Shown here piece after piece: positions 15,479 to 23,832 of a stretch of 64,000 bases of DNA (position 1 is its first letter; every line of letters begins with the position of its first letter). The position numbers were made by a program, and so were the translations under genes. The notes under the pieces are model-generated. The model was given only the letters and a program-made list of their open reading frames with translations, was not told the DNA's origin and searched no databases. The DNA is from Sphingomonas pruni NBRC 15498 (GTDB lineage: Bacteria > Pseudomonadota > Alphaproteobacteria > Sphingomonadales > Sphingomonadaceae): positions 1 through 64,000 of the forward strand of contig NZ_BCYZ01000015.1 of assembly GCF_001598455.1 (NCBI RefSeq). Direction: 5' to 3'.

Positions 15479-16201
15479 GTGAAACCGCTTCCTACGCCAG
15501 CGCCTTTCGATCCCGGATACGACCGCTCGAGCGACGAACCCGCTTCGCTCGCCACGGCCGGTATCGTCCACGATCTCGGAAATCTGATCCAGATCGCATC
15601 GGCCGCGATTAACATCGTCGAACGGTCGCCGGACATGCCGGCGAGCCATACCGGACCGATGCTCCAGCGTGCGCGAGCCTGCCTAGATCATGCGGGAACG
15701 ATCGTCCGCCAGAATGTCCGCCACCTGCGCGACCGGGCACTTGCTGGCTTGCAATGCGATGCCGCGGCATGCCTCGCCGATATCGCGACCCTGATCGGGG
15801 CGATGGATGAGACCGGTCTGATCCTCGACCTTGACGTCGCGCCCGACCTGCCGACTCTGCGCTGCGATCCGGTCGGGCTGCGCCGCGCCCTGTTGAATCT
15901 CGCGCTCAATGCCCGCGATGCGATGGGCGGCAACGGAATCGTGGGGATAGAGGCACGCGCACTGGCCCATGGCGAGGTCGAGCTCCGCGTTCTCGATGAC
16001 GGCGCCGGCATGTCGCGCGAGACGCTCGCGCGCGTTTTCGATCCCTTTTTCACGACCAAGACCGACGGGCTGGGCGGGATCGGCCTGCCGATGGTCGAAC
16101 GTTTCGTCCGCGATGCCGGCGGGACAATCGCAATCGAGAGCGAACCCGGCATAGGGACCACTGTCACCCTGCGCCTGCAGGCGATGGAGGCGGGTCGATG
16201 A
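15479..16201 (+). CDS. Small histidine kinase (HisKA-like / HATPase)
   Basis: This 240-residue soluble kinase lacks any sensor domain. The phosphorylation-site region reads GIVHDLGNLIQIASAAI near residue 29, with His in an HDLGN motif. The HATPase domain (about 115-235) has an N-box LLNLALNARDAM, the G1 box DDGAGM, an F-box FDPFFTTK and the G2 box GIGLPMV. Kinases of this short form usually take their signal from a partner protein or act on a separate receiver. The start is GTG at 15479, preceded by GGAAGGA. The stop overlaps the GST start by four bases (ATGA). No response regulator is adjacent; the receiver-only protein at 10897 is a candidate partner (inference). Confidence 0.86.
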   Translation: MKPLPTPAPFDPGYDRSSDEPASLATAGIVHDLGNLIQIASAAINIVERSPDMPASHTGPMLQRARACLDHAGTIVRQNVRHLRDRALAGLQCDAAACLADIATLIGAMDETGLILDLDVAPDLPTLRCDPVGLRRALLNLALNARDAMGGNGIVGIEARALAHGEVELRVLDDGAGMSRETLARVFDPFFTTKTDGLGGIGLPMVERFVRDAGGTIAIESEPGIGTTVTLRLQAMEAGR

Positions 16202-16827
16202 AGCTCTATTTTTCACCTGGCGCCTGCAGCCTCGCGAGCCGCATTTCGCTGCACGAAGCCGGGCTCGCTGCGGAGTTCGAACGGGTCGACCCGAAGACGA
16301 AGATCACCGAGCGCGGCTATGACTATCTGTCCATCAATCCGATGGGCTTTGTCCCGCTGCTTGCGCTCGACGATGGGAGCACCATTTCCGAGAACGTCGC
16401 CGTCCTCGACTTCATTGTCGATCGTGAGCCTGCGCTGGGTCCGGGGGGACAACTGGGGCGCTCCCAACTGCTCGAAATCCTCTCATGGTTGTCGAGCGAA
16501 TTGCACGTAGCGTTTCGGCCCATGTGGGCCCCGCTCGAAGAGCCGGGCAAGGCTGCGGCAAAGGAAACCGTCGCAAAGCTCCTGGACATCGTCTCGGCGC
16601 GGATAAACGAGCTGTATCTATTCGGCCCGCGTTTCACCGTCGCTGATGCGTTTTTGTTCGCCATGCTGCGCTGGGCGAACGCGTTCGGCGTGCGCGTCTC
16701 GCCCGAGATGCATGCCTATTTCGAACGCGTCGCCGAACGGCCGACGGTACAACGCGCATTGGCCGAGGAGGGCTTGCCAGATCCGCGCCTTCGCATCGAC
16801 ACCTCATCCTTCGAGGCGTTGGCATGA
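16198..16827 (+). CDS. Glutathione S-transferase (beta-class-like)
   Basis: This is a 209-residue glutathione transferase. The N-terminal thioredoxin-like domain (1-80) carries SPGACSLASRISLHEAG with Cys10, the position of the catalytic cysteine in bacterial beta-class GSTs, plus cis-Pro in GFVPLLAL and the glutathione-binding SENVAVLDFI segment. The all-helical C-terminal domain has the conserved FTVADAFLFAML N-capping/hydrophobic staple motif. It probably conjugates or reduces electrophiles or peroxides. It is coupled by 4-bp overlaps to the kinase upstream and the NmrA-like gene downstream, so all three are in one operon, fitting an oxidative or electrophile-stress theme. Confidence 0.92.
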   Translation: MKLYFSPGACSLASRISLHEAGLAAEFERVDPKTKITERGYDYLSINPMGFVPLLALDDGSTISENVAVLDFIVDREPALGPGGQLGRSQLLEILSWLSSELHVAFRPMWAPLEEPGKAAAKETVAKLLDIVSARINELYLFGPRFTVADAFLFAMLRWANAFGVRVSPEMHAYFERVAERPTVQRALAEEGLPDPRLRIDTSSFEALA

Positions 16828-17633
16828 CGAAGATGGTCGTTGTCGGCGCCCGGGGTCGGATCGGCCGGAAGCTGACCGCAACGCTGCGGCAACGAGGCCA
16901 TGAAGTCGTCGAGGTGTCCCGCAGCCTGGGCGTCGATACCGTGTCGGGGGTTGGGCTGACCGGCGCGCTGAACGGAGCGGAGGTCGTCGTCGACGTCTCG
17001 AACTCGCCGTCGCTCGACGGTGCAGACGCGCAAAGATTTTTCGAAGCGTCGGCCCGCAATCTGCTCGCTGCCGGCCGAGCCGCAGGCGTACGGCATCACG
17101 TCGCGCTGTCGATCGTCGGCGTCGACCGCCTGACGAGCGGCTATTTTCGCGCGAAGCAGGAGCAGGAAGCGCTGATCAGGGGATCGGCCGCCGGGTTCAC
17201 GATCCTGCGCTCGACCCAATTCTTTGAATTCATCCGCGACGTGGTGCAGGAAGGCTCCGACCGGGAGATCGCGATCGCTCCCGCTCTGGTGCAGCCGGTT
17301 TCCGCCCAGGACGTGGCCGGGATGCTGGCGGAGATCGTCGCCGCCGGACCGCATAACACTATCCCGGAGATCGCCGGCGCCGAGCGACTGCGCCTGAACG
17401 AAGTCGCGGCGGAAATCGCCACCGCCTACGAAGACGGTCGTCGCGTCATCGCCGACGTCCATGCTCCATATTTCGGCGCCGAACTCGGCGAGCGCTCGTT
17501 GCTGCCGGGGTCAGCCGCCAGGATCGCCCCGCATGGGTTCGACGACTGGCTGCGAGAGAGCCTGCAGCCCGATTGGACGACAACCCGGCGGGCCGATGCC
17601 CCCAATTTCACGACCCCTTATCCGGAGGTATAA
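16824..17633 (+). CDS. NmrA-like NAD(P)-binding protein, paralogue of the 14179 gene
   Basis: This is a 269-residue Rossmann protein whose N-terminal motif is GARGRIG at 8-14. It shares blocks with the product encoded at 14179 (VVVDVSNSPSL, GVRHHVALSIVG, SGYFRAKQEQE, STQFFEFIRD), so the two arose by duplication, but it is longer at the C-terminus (DWTTTRRADAPNF). Likely an NADPH-dependent reductase or redox sensor; no substrate can be assigned. The start overlaps the GST stop by four bases, and the alpha/beta hydrolase begins directly at the base after its stop codon. It is therefore in the middle of a tightly coupled operon. Confidence 0.87.
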   Translation: MTKMVVVGARGRIGRKLTATLRQRGHEVVEVSRSLGVDTVSGVGLTGALNGAEVVVDVSNSPSLDGADAQRFFEASARNLLAAGRAAGVRHHVALSIVGVDRLTSGYFRAKQEQEALIRGSAAGFTILRSTQFFEFIRDVVQEGSDREIAIAPALVQPVSAQDVAGMLAEIVAAGPHNTIPEIAGAERLRLNEVAAEIATAYEDGRRVIADVHAPYFGAELGERSLLPGSAARIAPHGFDDWLRESLQPDWTTTRRADAPNFTTPYPEV

Positions 17634-18419
17634 ATGCGTATCCCCCTTATCGGCGCGCTCCTGCTTGCCGCCATATCGCAGGTCGGTACCGCCGCTGCCG
17701 GCGACAAGCCCGCGCCAGCAAAGCCGACTATTGTTTTGGTCCACGGTGCGTTCGCCGAATCCTCAAGCTGGGATCCGGTCGTCGCGAGGCTCAACAAGGA
17801 CGGTTATCGCGTCATTGCCGCGGCCAATCCGTTGCGCGGCGTGACGAACGACGCGGCCGCGGTCGCGCGGATCGTGAAGTCGATCGGCGGGCCGGTCGTT
17901 CTGGTGGGCCATTCCTATGGCGGCCCCGTGATCACCGAAGCAGCGGCTGGCAACGCCAATGTGATCGCGTTGGTCTATGTATCGGCCTTCGCGCCGGATG
18001 TCGGCGAGAGCAGCCAAGCGCTGTCGGCGAAATTTCCGGGGAGCACGCTCGGCGCCAACCTGATCACGGTCGCGTTGCCTGACGGCGACGAGGATCTCTA
18101 CATCCGAGCCGACAAGTTCCGTGACCAGTTCGCCGCCGACGTGCCGGCCGCGAAAGCTGCCCTGATGGCGGCCAGCCAGCGGCCGATCACACTCTCGGCG
18201 CTAGGCGCGCCATCGCGCACCGCCAGCTGGAAGACACTGCCGTCCTACATGATCTACGGCACCGCCGACCGGAACATCCCGGCCGCGGTGATGAAGTTCA
18301 TGGCCGAGCGCGCGGGCGCCCGCGACACGGTGGCGATCACCGGCGCGTCGCACGCGCTGATGATTTCGCATTCCAGCGAAGTCGCCGCGATGATCGAGGA
18401 AGCCGCCGGCGCGAAATAG
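17634..18419 (+). CDS. Secreted alpha/beta hydrolase
   Basis: This 261-residue hydrolase has an N-terminal Sec signal peptide (MRIPLIGALLLAAISQVGTAAAG), so it acts in the periplasm or outside the cell. Catalytic features are the oxyanion strand VLVHGAFAESSSW, nucleophile Ser94 in GHSYGG, and a C-terminal His in GASHALMISH. It belongs to the salicylate-esterase/methyl-ketone-forming-like group of small alpha/beta hydrolases. The start lies immediately after the preceding TAA, with ribosome binding site GGAGG just upstream inside that gene. Followed at 44 bases by the ferritin-like gene. The substrate is unknown; an ester or amide of a small molecule is likely. Confidence 0.88.
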   Translation: MRIPLIGALLLAAISQVGTAAAGDKPAPAKPTIVLVHGAFAESSSWDPVVARLNKDGYRVIAAANPLRGVTNDAAAVARIVKSIGGPVVLVGHSYGGPVITEAAAGNANVIALVYVSAFAPDVGESSQALSAKFPGSTLGANLITVALPDGDEDLYIRADKFRDQFAADVPAAKAALMAASQRPITLSALGAPSRTASWKTLPSYMIYGTADRNIPAAVMKFMAERAGARDTVAITGASHALMISHSSEVAAMIEEAAGAK

Positions 18420-18463
18420 GTTCGCCAAATCACGGACGATCCGGTCCCTAACGAGGAAAAGAA

Positions 18464-19729
18464 ATGCCCCAGGATACCCTCGTGCCGCCAGTCAGCCGGG
18501 AAAAGATCATGCACGCACTCTACGAGGCGGCGGAGATCGAGCACTGCCTGATGTGCACCTATCTCTACGCCGCCTTCAGCCTGCGCGACGGCGAGGGCGA
18601 GGGATTGACGGCGGAAGAGGCCGAGGCGGTGGCCCGATGGCGCCGCGCGATCCTGGGCGTGGCGATCGACGAGATGAGTCACCTGGTGGCAGTCTGGAAT
18701 ATTACCGCGGCGCTGGGCGGGGCGCCGCATCTTGGTCGCGCGAACTTTCCGCTCGACCCCGGTTATCTTCCGGCCGGGCTAGTCGTCCGGCTGGCGCCGT
18801 TCAACGAAGCGGTAATCCAGCATTTCATCTACCTGGAACGGCCGGAAGGATCGGATGAACGAGACGGCGCGGGTTTCGAAAGCCCGGTCGACCTGACGCG
18901 GGCGATCCCGGGGCTGCGGCTTACGCCGACCGGTTACGATTATCGCACCGTCGGCGAATTCTACGAGGAGATCAGCGGCAACCTGCGCCAGTTCGTCGAC
19001 CAGATTGGCGAGGCGGCGGTGTTTTGCGGCGATCCCGCCCTGCAACTCAGCCAGGCCGAGATTCACCTGGTTGGCGCCCGTCCGGTCATGCATCTCGAAA
19101 GCGCCCTGGCGGCGATCGAGACTATCATCATCGAAGGCGAAGGCGCGCCGGCCGATCGTGACAATTCGCATTTCCAGCGGTTCATCGCGATCCGCGAGGA
19201 ATTCGATGCGCTCAAAGCCAAAAATCCGGACTTCTCGCCCGCGTACCCCGCTGCCGTAAATCCCGTTCTGAGGCGCCCGCCACAGCCCGAGGGGCGCGTC
19301 TGGATCGAAGATATGGATGCAATGGCGACGATCGACCTGGCAAACGCGGCTTATGCGCTGATGCTGCGTCTGCTCGCCGAGGTCTACGCACTGCCGTCGA
19401 GCGACGATGACAAATTGCTCTATGTCGGGACGGCGGTGGGCTTGATGCGGGCACTCGCGCCGCTCGCCGAGCGCGCCGCGCGCCTGCCGGCCGGGACTTC
19501 CAATCCGCACTGCCATGCCGGGGTCTCGTTCACTGCATTGCGCGATACCGCTGCGCTGCCACCGGGAGCGAGCGCGCGGCGCTATTATCTCGAGCGGATG
19601 GAAGAACTAGCCGCGGCCGCCGACCAGATCGAGCAGGCCGATCCGCGTGGCCAGCAGGCTGCCAAGGTGCTGCACAACCTGGCCGGGCGGTTGCGCGATG
19701 CACCGGCGATCCCAATCGGACGAGGGTGA
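18464..19729 (+). CDS. Ferritin-like protein (VioB/RebD iminophenyl-pyruvate dimer synthase domain family)
   Basis: This 421-residue protein contains the ferritin-like domain found in the C-terminal half of VioB and in related heme/diiron proteins of bisindole biosynthesis. Metal-ligand-type motifs occur in order: a Glu-rich helix EAAEIEHCLMCTYL at 21-34, AIDEMSHLVAVWN at 67-79 and EGEGAP...NSHFQRF around 225-245. There is no VioB N-terminal extension and no VioA/RebO partner nearby, so violacein synthesis is not implied. The protein may be a stand-alone diiron oxidase/oxygenase. It follows the secreted hydrolase on the same strand and precedes an MBL-fold gene. Confidence 0.82.
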   Translation: MPQDTLVPPVSREKIMHALYEAAEIEHCLMCTYLYAAFSLRDGEGEGLTAEEAEAVARWRRAILGVAIDEMSHLVAVWNITAALGGAPHLGRANFPLDPGYLPAGLVVRLAPFNEAVIQHFIYLERPEGSDERDGAGFESPVDLTRAIPGLRLTPTGYDYRTVGEFYEEISGNLRQFVDQIGEAAVFCGDPALQLSQAEIHLVGARPVMHLESALAAIETIIIEGEGAPADRDNSHFQRFIAIREEFDALKAKNPDFSPAYPAAVNPVLRRPPQPEGRVWIEDMDAMATIDLANAAYALMLRLLAEVYALPSSDDDKLLYVGTAVGLMRALAPLAERAARLPAGTSNPHCHAGVSFTALRDTAALPPGASARRYYLERMEELAAAADQIEQADPRGQQAAKVLHNLAGRLRDAPAIPIGRG

Positions 19730-19928
19730 CCGCCGATCTGTTTGAAGCCGCGACCTATCCGTCGGCGGTGTCCGGGTTAGGGGCCCACGGCGTTATGGGG
19801 TAGCGTGACCTATACCCTTGGATGGTTCGGTCACTGCCTCGACCCGATCGACCGTAACCGTGGCGCCACCTAACCTTTTCGATGCCACGCAAAGGCGCGC
19901 TTGAGATCACGATCAGGAGGTTAGAAAC

Positions 19929-20843
19929 ATGAAGCCCGACAATATCTTGAACCCGGCCGGACCCGCGTCCGACGAACTGGTCCCGTCCCGCTATGCTCTG
20001 CGCATCGGCGACATCGAGGTGCTTGTAATCAGCGACGGCGTGCTGCCGCTGCCCACCGAAACCATGTCGACCAATGTCGATCCCGCCGAGCGCGAAGCGT
20101 GGTTCAAGACCATGTTCCTGGGCCCGGACGCGTTCGACTGGGCGCTCAACGTGCTGGTGGTGCGCAGCGGCGATCAGACCATTCTCATCGATGCCGGTCT
20201 GGGCGGGCAGTTCGATGGCTTTCCGCGCGCCGGCCAGTCGCTGCGGCGGATCGAGGCCGCGGGAATCGACCTGGGCTCGGTAACCGATGTCGTCCTGACC
20301 CACATGCATATGGACCATGTCGGCGGCCTGCTCAGCGAAGATGTGAAGAGCCGGCTGCGTCCGGATTTACGAATCCACGTTTCCGCGGCCGAAGTCGAGT
20401 TCTGGGCCGCGCCCGATTTCTCGCGTACCGATATGCCGGACCCTGTGCCCGAGGTGCTGCGGTCGACCGCCAAGCAATTTCTCGACCAGTATCACAATAA
20501 GCTGCGAACATTCGCCGACGAGCAGGAAATCGCTCCGGGCGTGGTCGCGCGCCGCACTGGCGGCCATACGCCAGGCCACAGCGTCATCAGCGTCAGCTCG
20601 GGCAAGGATCGACTGACCTTCGCCGGCGATCTCGTCTTCCCGGTCGCCTTCGATCACCCGGAATGGCACAACGGCTTCGAACACGATCCCGAGGAGTCGG
20701 TGCGGGTACGTGTCCGATTGCTGCGGGAAGCGGCTGCGAGCGGCGAATGGCTGGTTGCGACGCACATGCCGTTCCCGTCGGTGGGCCACGTGGCGCTCAA
20801 TGGCGATCGCTTCCGCTGGGTCGCGGCGTTCTGGGATTACTGA
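19929..20843 (+). CDS. MBL-fold metallo-hydrolase
   Basis: This 304-residue metallo-beta-lactamase-fold enzyme has the dinuclear metal motif HMHMDH at 125-130, a later metal-binding His in GGHTPGHSV, the bridging Asp in LTFAGDLVF and a final His in VATHMPFPSVGH. The group (quorum-quenching lactonase and methyl-parathion-hydrolase-like proteins) is often exported, but no clear signal peptide is seen: the N-terminus is soluble (MKPDNILNPAG). Activity could be lactone, ester or organophosphate hydrolysis. A strong AGGAGG ribosome binding site supports the start. It is the last gene before the non-coding stretch with the tRNA fragment. Confidence 0.9.
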   Translation: MKPDNILNPAGPASDELVPSRYALRIGDIEVLVISDGVLPLPTETMSTNVDPAEREAWFKTMFLGPDAFDWALNVLVVRSGDQTILIDAGLGGQFDGFPRAGQSLRRIEAAGIDLGSVTDVVLTHMHMDHVGGLLSEDVKSRLRPDLRIHVSAAEVEFWAAPDFSRTDMPDPVPEVLRSTAKQFLDQYHNKLRTFADEQEIAPGVVARRTGGHTPGHSVISVSSGKDRLTFAGDLVFPVAFDHPEWHNGFEHDPEESVRVRVRLLREAAASGEWLVATHMPFPSVGHVALNGDRFRWVAAFWDY

Positions 20844-21402
20844 CGGACCGAATGTGGGTGCGTTCGTAGCCTGCGAGCGCGCCCCATCCGACTTCCGGGT
20901 TGCGGTACAGGCGGATTGAGGCAGCAGGCGCCGGCACCAAGATCAAACGCTCGAAGAATATCCATAATGCGACCCATCCTCGCCATTCGAGTGTAGGCGG
21001 CTGTCGCCTGAAAGCCGCCATGCAACAAAATGAGCAATAGGGTTGTAAAAATAAGATCTCGATGAGCCAATTGTTGCGCCTACGGCCGCTTTAACCGCCT
21101 CGCCAGGGAAAGCAGCCAGCAGCAAAGTCCCCAAAGCGTCATTCGGACTTTGGCCGAATACTTGCGTTGTATCGTGGGTTCGATTACGGTGCACTCCGTC
21201 GAACTGAGCTGACAAGCACCTGTTTTCAGAAGAAAAAGTTTTTGGGCCTTTCCGGGGTATATTCCGAGGTATCGAAAAAAAGCGGATCGATCAGAACCAA
21301 GGCAAATCAGCCACTTATTAAATTGGTTCGAATCCCTCCCGCTCCGCCACCCGGCCCTCGACCGAGGTTCGCACCCCGCCGCGGCCGCAGATTGCCCTGC
21401 CT
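20844..21402. other. 559-bp gene-free stretch with an attachment-site remnant
   Basis: No convincing gene is present. From about 20990 to 21320 the DNA is clearly less GC-rich than its surroundings, with A/T runs around 21040 and 21230-21280, which looks like foreign or decayed sequence. It ends in a tRNA 3' fragment at 21325-21349. High-GC chromosomal sequence resumes directly after that, with the stop of the transketolase-like gene at 21403. Confidence 0.7.
21325..21349 (+). other. 3' fragment of a serine-type tRNA gene (probable attR core)
   Basis: The 25 bases run from the T-loop (GGTTCGAATCC) through the 3' acceptor strand to CCA (CCCGCTCCGCCA). They match the 3' end of alphaproteobacterial tRNA-Ser genes. 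The 5' side of the T-stem, expected to read GAGGG, is AATTGG instead, and no D-arm, anticodon arm or 5' acceptor strand lies upstream. The match therefore starts inside the T-arm, exactly where tyrosine recombinases usually cross over. Confidence 0.75.
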
Positions 21403-23763
21403 CTATCGCAATATCAGCTCGGCGACGGCGTCGATAATCGCCTCGGCGTCGAGCCGGTAGCGACCATAGAGATCGGGTAGGTCGCCGGTTTGGCCGAACC
21501 GGTCGGTGCCCAAAGGGCTTACCCGCATCCCTTTCACCGCGCCCAGCCACGACAAGGTGGACGGCGCCCCGTCGATCACCGTCACCAGGCCGGCGGTGTC
21601 GGCCAGCGCATCTAGCAGGGTCTCGACATGCGCCGGCGCGCGCGAGCCGCCGGTCCAGCGGCCGGCATGCCGGGCCGACCAGCCGCGATGGAGCAGGTCG
21701 GGCGAGGTTATCATCAGCAGGCCGAGGCCGGGCAGGTCTTCGGCCAGCATCGCATGCGCCGTCAGCACTTCCGGGGCGATCGCGCCGGTAAAGGCGATCG
21801 CGGCGTCGCGCGGTCCGGTCGGCGGGATCAGCCAATATCCCCCCTTCAGCGCATCATCGGTCCAATCGCTGTCCGTCCGCGCGACCTGCTGAAGCGACCG
21901 GGTCGACAGCCGGAGATAGACCGAACCGCCATCGGCCGCCTGCATATGATCGAACGCCCAGCGCATGATCAGCGCCAGCTCATCGGCAAAGGCCGGTTCG
22001 AAATAGGTCAGGCCTGGTTGCCCCATGCCGATCAGCGGCGAATTGATCGACTGATGCGCGCCGCCTTCCGGCCCCAGCGTCAGCCCCGACGGCGTCGCCA
22101 CCAGCAGAAAGCGCGAATCCTGGTAGCAACCATAATTGAGCGCGTCCAAGCCACGCGCGATGAACGGATCGTAGACCGTACCGATCGGCATGAGCCGGGT
22201 CCCGAATAACGGGCCGGACAGGCCGAGTGCTGCGAGCATCAGGAACAGGTTGTTCTCGGCAATGCCCAGCTCGATATGCTGGCCGGCGCCGTGTCCGCCC
22301 CATTTCTGCGCGCTCGGAATCCTAGCGGCGGCGAACACATCGGCCAATTCCTGGCGGCGGAACAACCCGCGCTGGTTCACGAACGCGCCGAGATTGGTCG
22401 AGACAGTGACGTCGGGGGACGTCGTGACGATCCGGTCGGCAAGCGCACGCGCGTCCGCATCGCCGCTCTTCGCCAGGTCCAACAGAATTCGCCCGAACGC
22501 CGCCTGGGTCGAAAGCTCCTCGCCTTCCGGCACCGGTAGCGCGGCCGGGACCGGCACGGTGGCGACCGAAGTATCGCGGCGCGGCATAGCCAGCGTGCTG
22601 CGGGCAACGAACTCGCGCGTTTCGGCCGCCAGATTGCCGCCGAGGCCGGCAAAAGGCTCCCATTCGTCGCCCGCCGCCACGCCCAGACTGTCGCGCAATT
22701 GCTCGACCTGACCGGGATTCATCAGCCCGGCATGGTTATCCTTGTGCCCGGCAAAGGGCAGGCCATAGCCCTTGACCGTATAGGCGATGAACAGCGTGGG
22801 GACATCGTCGGCAGCCTGGGCGAACGCGTCGAGCAACGTCTCGATGCAATGACCGCCAAGATTGGTCATCAAACCGGCGAGCGCCTCGTCGTCGAACCCC
22901 GCGATCAGCGCCAGAGCCTCAGGCTCGGCCGCGAGATCGGCGGTCAGGCGCGCACGCCACGCCGATCCGCCCTGATAGGTCAGAGCGGCGAAATCGGCAT
23001 TGGGACAGGCGTCGATCCAGTCGGCGATCGCGGCGCCGCCCGGCCGCGCGAACACCTCGCGCTGGCGCTTGCCGTGCTTGAGCGTGACCACTCGCCAGCC
23101 GCAGGTTTCGAAAATGTCGTCGAAACGGCGGAACATCCGATCCGCCGTCGTCGCGTCCAGGCTCTGGCGGTTATAGTCGACGATCCACCAGCAATTGCGG
23201 ATGTCGTGCTTGTACGCCTCGATCAGGCATTCGTAGATATTGCCTTCATCGAGCTCGGCATCGCCCATCAGCGCGATCATGCGCCCGGTTTCGGCGTCGG
23301 CCAGCTGCCCGTGGGCGACCAGATAATCCTGGACCAGGCTGGCAAAGGCGGTGATCGCTACGCCGAGTCCGACCGAGCCAGTCGAGAAGTCGACCGGAAT
23401 CCGGTCCTTGGTGCGGCTGGGATAGCTTTGCGCGCCGCCGAATCCGCGGAAGCGCTGCAGCGCGTCCAACGACTGCTGGCCGAGCAGATAATGGATCGCG
23501 TGCAAGACCGGTCCGGCATGCGGCTTTACCGCGACCTTGTCGTTCGGCCCCAACGCGCCGAAATAGAGCGCGGTCATGATCGTGGTGATCGACGCGCAAC
23601 TCGCCTGGTGCCCGCCGACCTTCAGCCCGTCGCGGCTTTCTCTCAGATGATTGGCGTTGTGGATCGTCCAGACCGCCAGCCAGCGCAGTCGCGTCTCGAC
23701 CGCTTCGAGAATGGCGATCGTCGCCGGGTCGGTGTTGGCGCGGGGGGAAACAGGCATATCCAT
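21403..23763 (-). CDS. Thiamine-diphosphate enzyme, transketolase / PDH-E1 (AceE-like)
   Basis: This 786-residue protein resembles homodimeric pyruvate dehydrogenase E1 and transketolase. The N-terminal ThDP domain has KVGGHQASCASIT, then GDAELDEGN at 167-175 with Asn198 completing the ThDP/Mg motif. The pyrimidine-binding domain follows (about 440-640; the catalytic Glu lies in IELGIAENNLF), then a C-terminal transketolase-like domain. It decarboxylates a 2-oxo acid or moves a ketol unit. No E2 or E3 subunit is encoded nearby. It is the last gene on the minus strand after LysR and divergent from the demethylase cluster, so it may process a 2-oxo acid from that pathway (inference). Confidence 0.85.
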   Translation of the reverse strand: MDMPVSPRANTDPATIAILEAVETRLRWLAVWTIHNANHLRESRDGLKVGGHQASCASITTIMTALYFGALGPNDKVAVKPHAGPVLHAIHYLLGQQSLDALQRFRGFGGAQSYPSRTKDRIPVDFSTGSVGLGVAITAFASLVQDYLVAHGQLADAETGRMIALMGDAELDEGNIYECLIEAYKHDIRNCWWIVDYNRQSLDATTADRMFRRFDDIFETCGWRVVTLKHGKRQREVFARPGGAAIADWIDACPNADFAALTYQGGSAWRARLTADLAAEPEALALIAGFDDEALAGLMTNLGGHCIETLLDAFAQAADDVPTLFIAYTVKGYGLPFAGHKDNHAGLMNPGQVEQLRDSLGVAAGDEWEPFAGLGGNLAAETREFVARSTLAMPRRDTSVATVPVPAALPVPEGEELSTQAAFGRILLDLAKSGDADARALADRIVTTSPDVTVSTNLGAFVNQRGLFRRQELADVFAAARIPSAQKWGGHGAGQHIELGIAENNLFLMLAALGLSGPLFGTRLMPIGTVYDPFIARGLDALNYGCYQDSRFLLVATPSGLTLGPEGGAHQSINSPLIGMGQPGLTYFEPAFADELALIMRWAFDHMQAADGGSVYLRLSTRSLQQVARTDSDWTDDALKGGYWLIPPTGPRDAAIAFTGAIAPEVLTAHAMLAEDLPGLGLLMITSPDLLHRGWSARHAGRWTGGSRAPAHVETLLDALADTAGLVTVIDGAPSTLSWLGAVKGMRVSPLGTDRFGQTGDLPDLYGRYRLDAEAIIDAVAELILR

Positions 23764-23832
23764 GTCGTCCGAATAGGCGCTGACCGAGCGGCTGTGAAAA
23801 GAATTTCTGCATGACGCCGCAACGTCACATCA

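Larger units (their letters stand above)
1..21349. mobile_element. Putative genomic island, right-hand part (left end outside window)
   Basis: Conjugation-type genes (TraC/TraD-like, ArdC, AlpA pair, MucR-like) lie at the left. A tRNA-Ser 3' fragment lacking its 5' half lies at 21325-21349. Elements that integrate into the 3' end of a tRNA gene leave the intact tRNA on one side and a duplicate 3' fragment on the far side, so the orientation here (tRNA on +, fragment on the right) puts the element to the left. No integrase or relaxase gene is visible in the window. The extent is therefore inference: the cargo from 5.3 to 20.8 kb could instead be older chromosome beside a separate remnant. Confidence 0.4.

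Noticed and set aside
18464..20843. Violacein or rebeccamycin-type bisindole biosynthesis suggested by the VioB-like domain and the halogenase at 62 kb
   Set aside because: No tryptophan oxidase or other pathway enzyme is present, and the two genes are 43 kb apart in different contexts.
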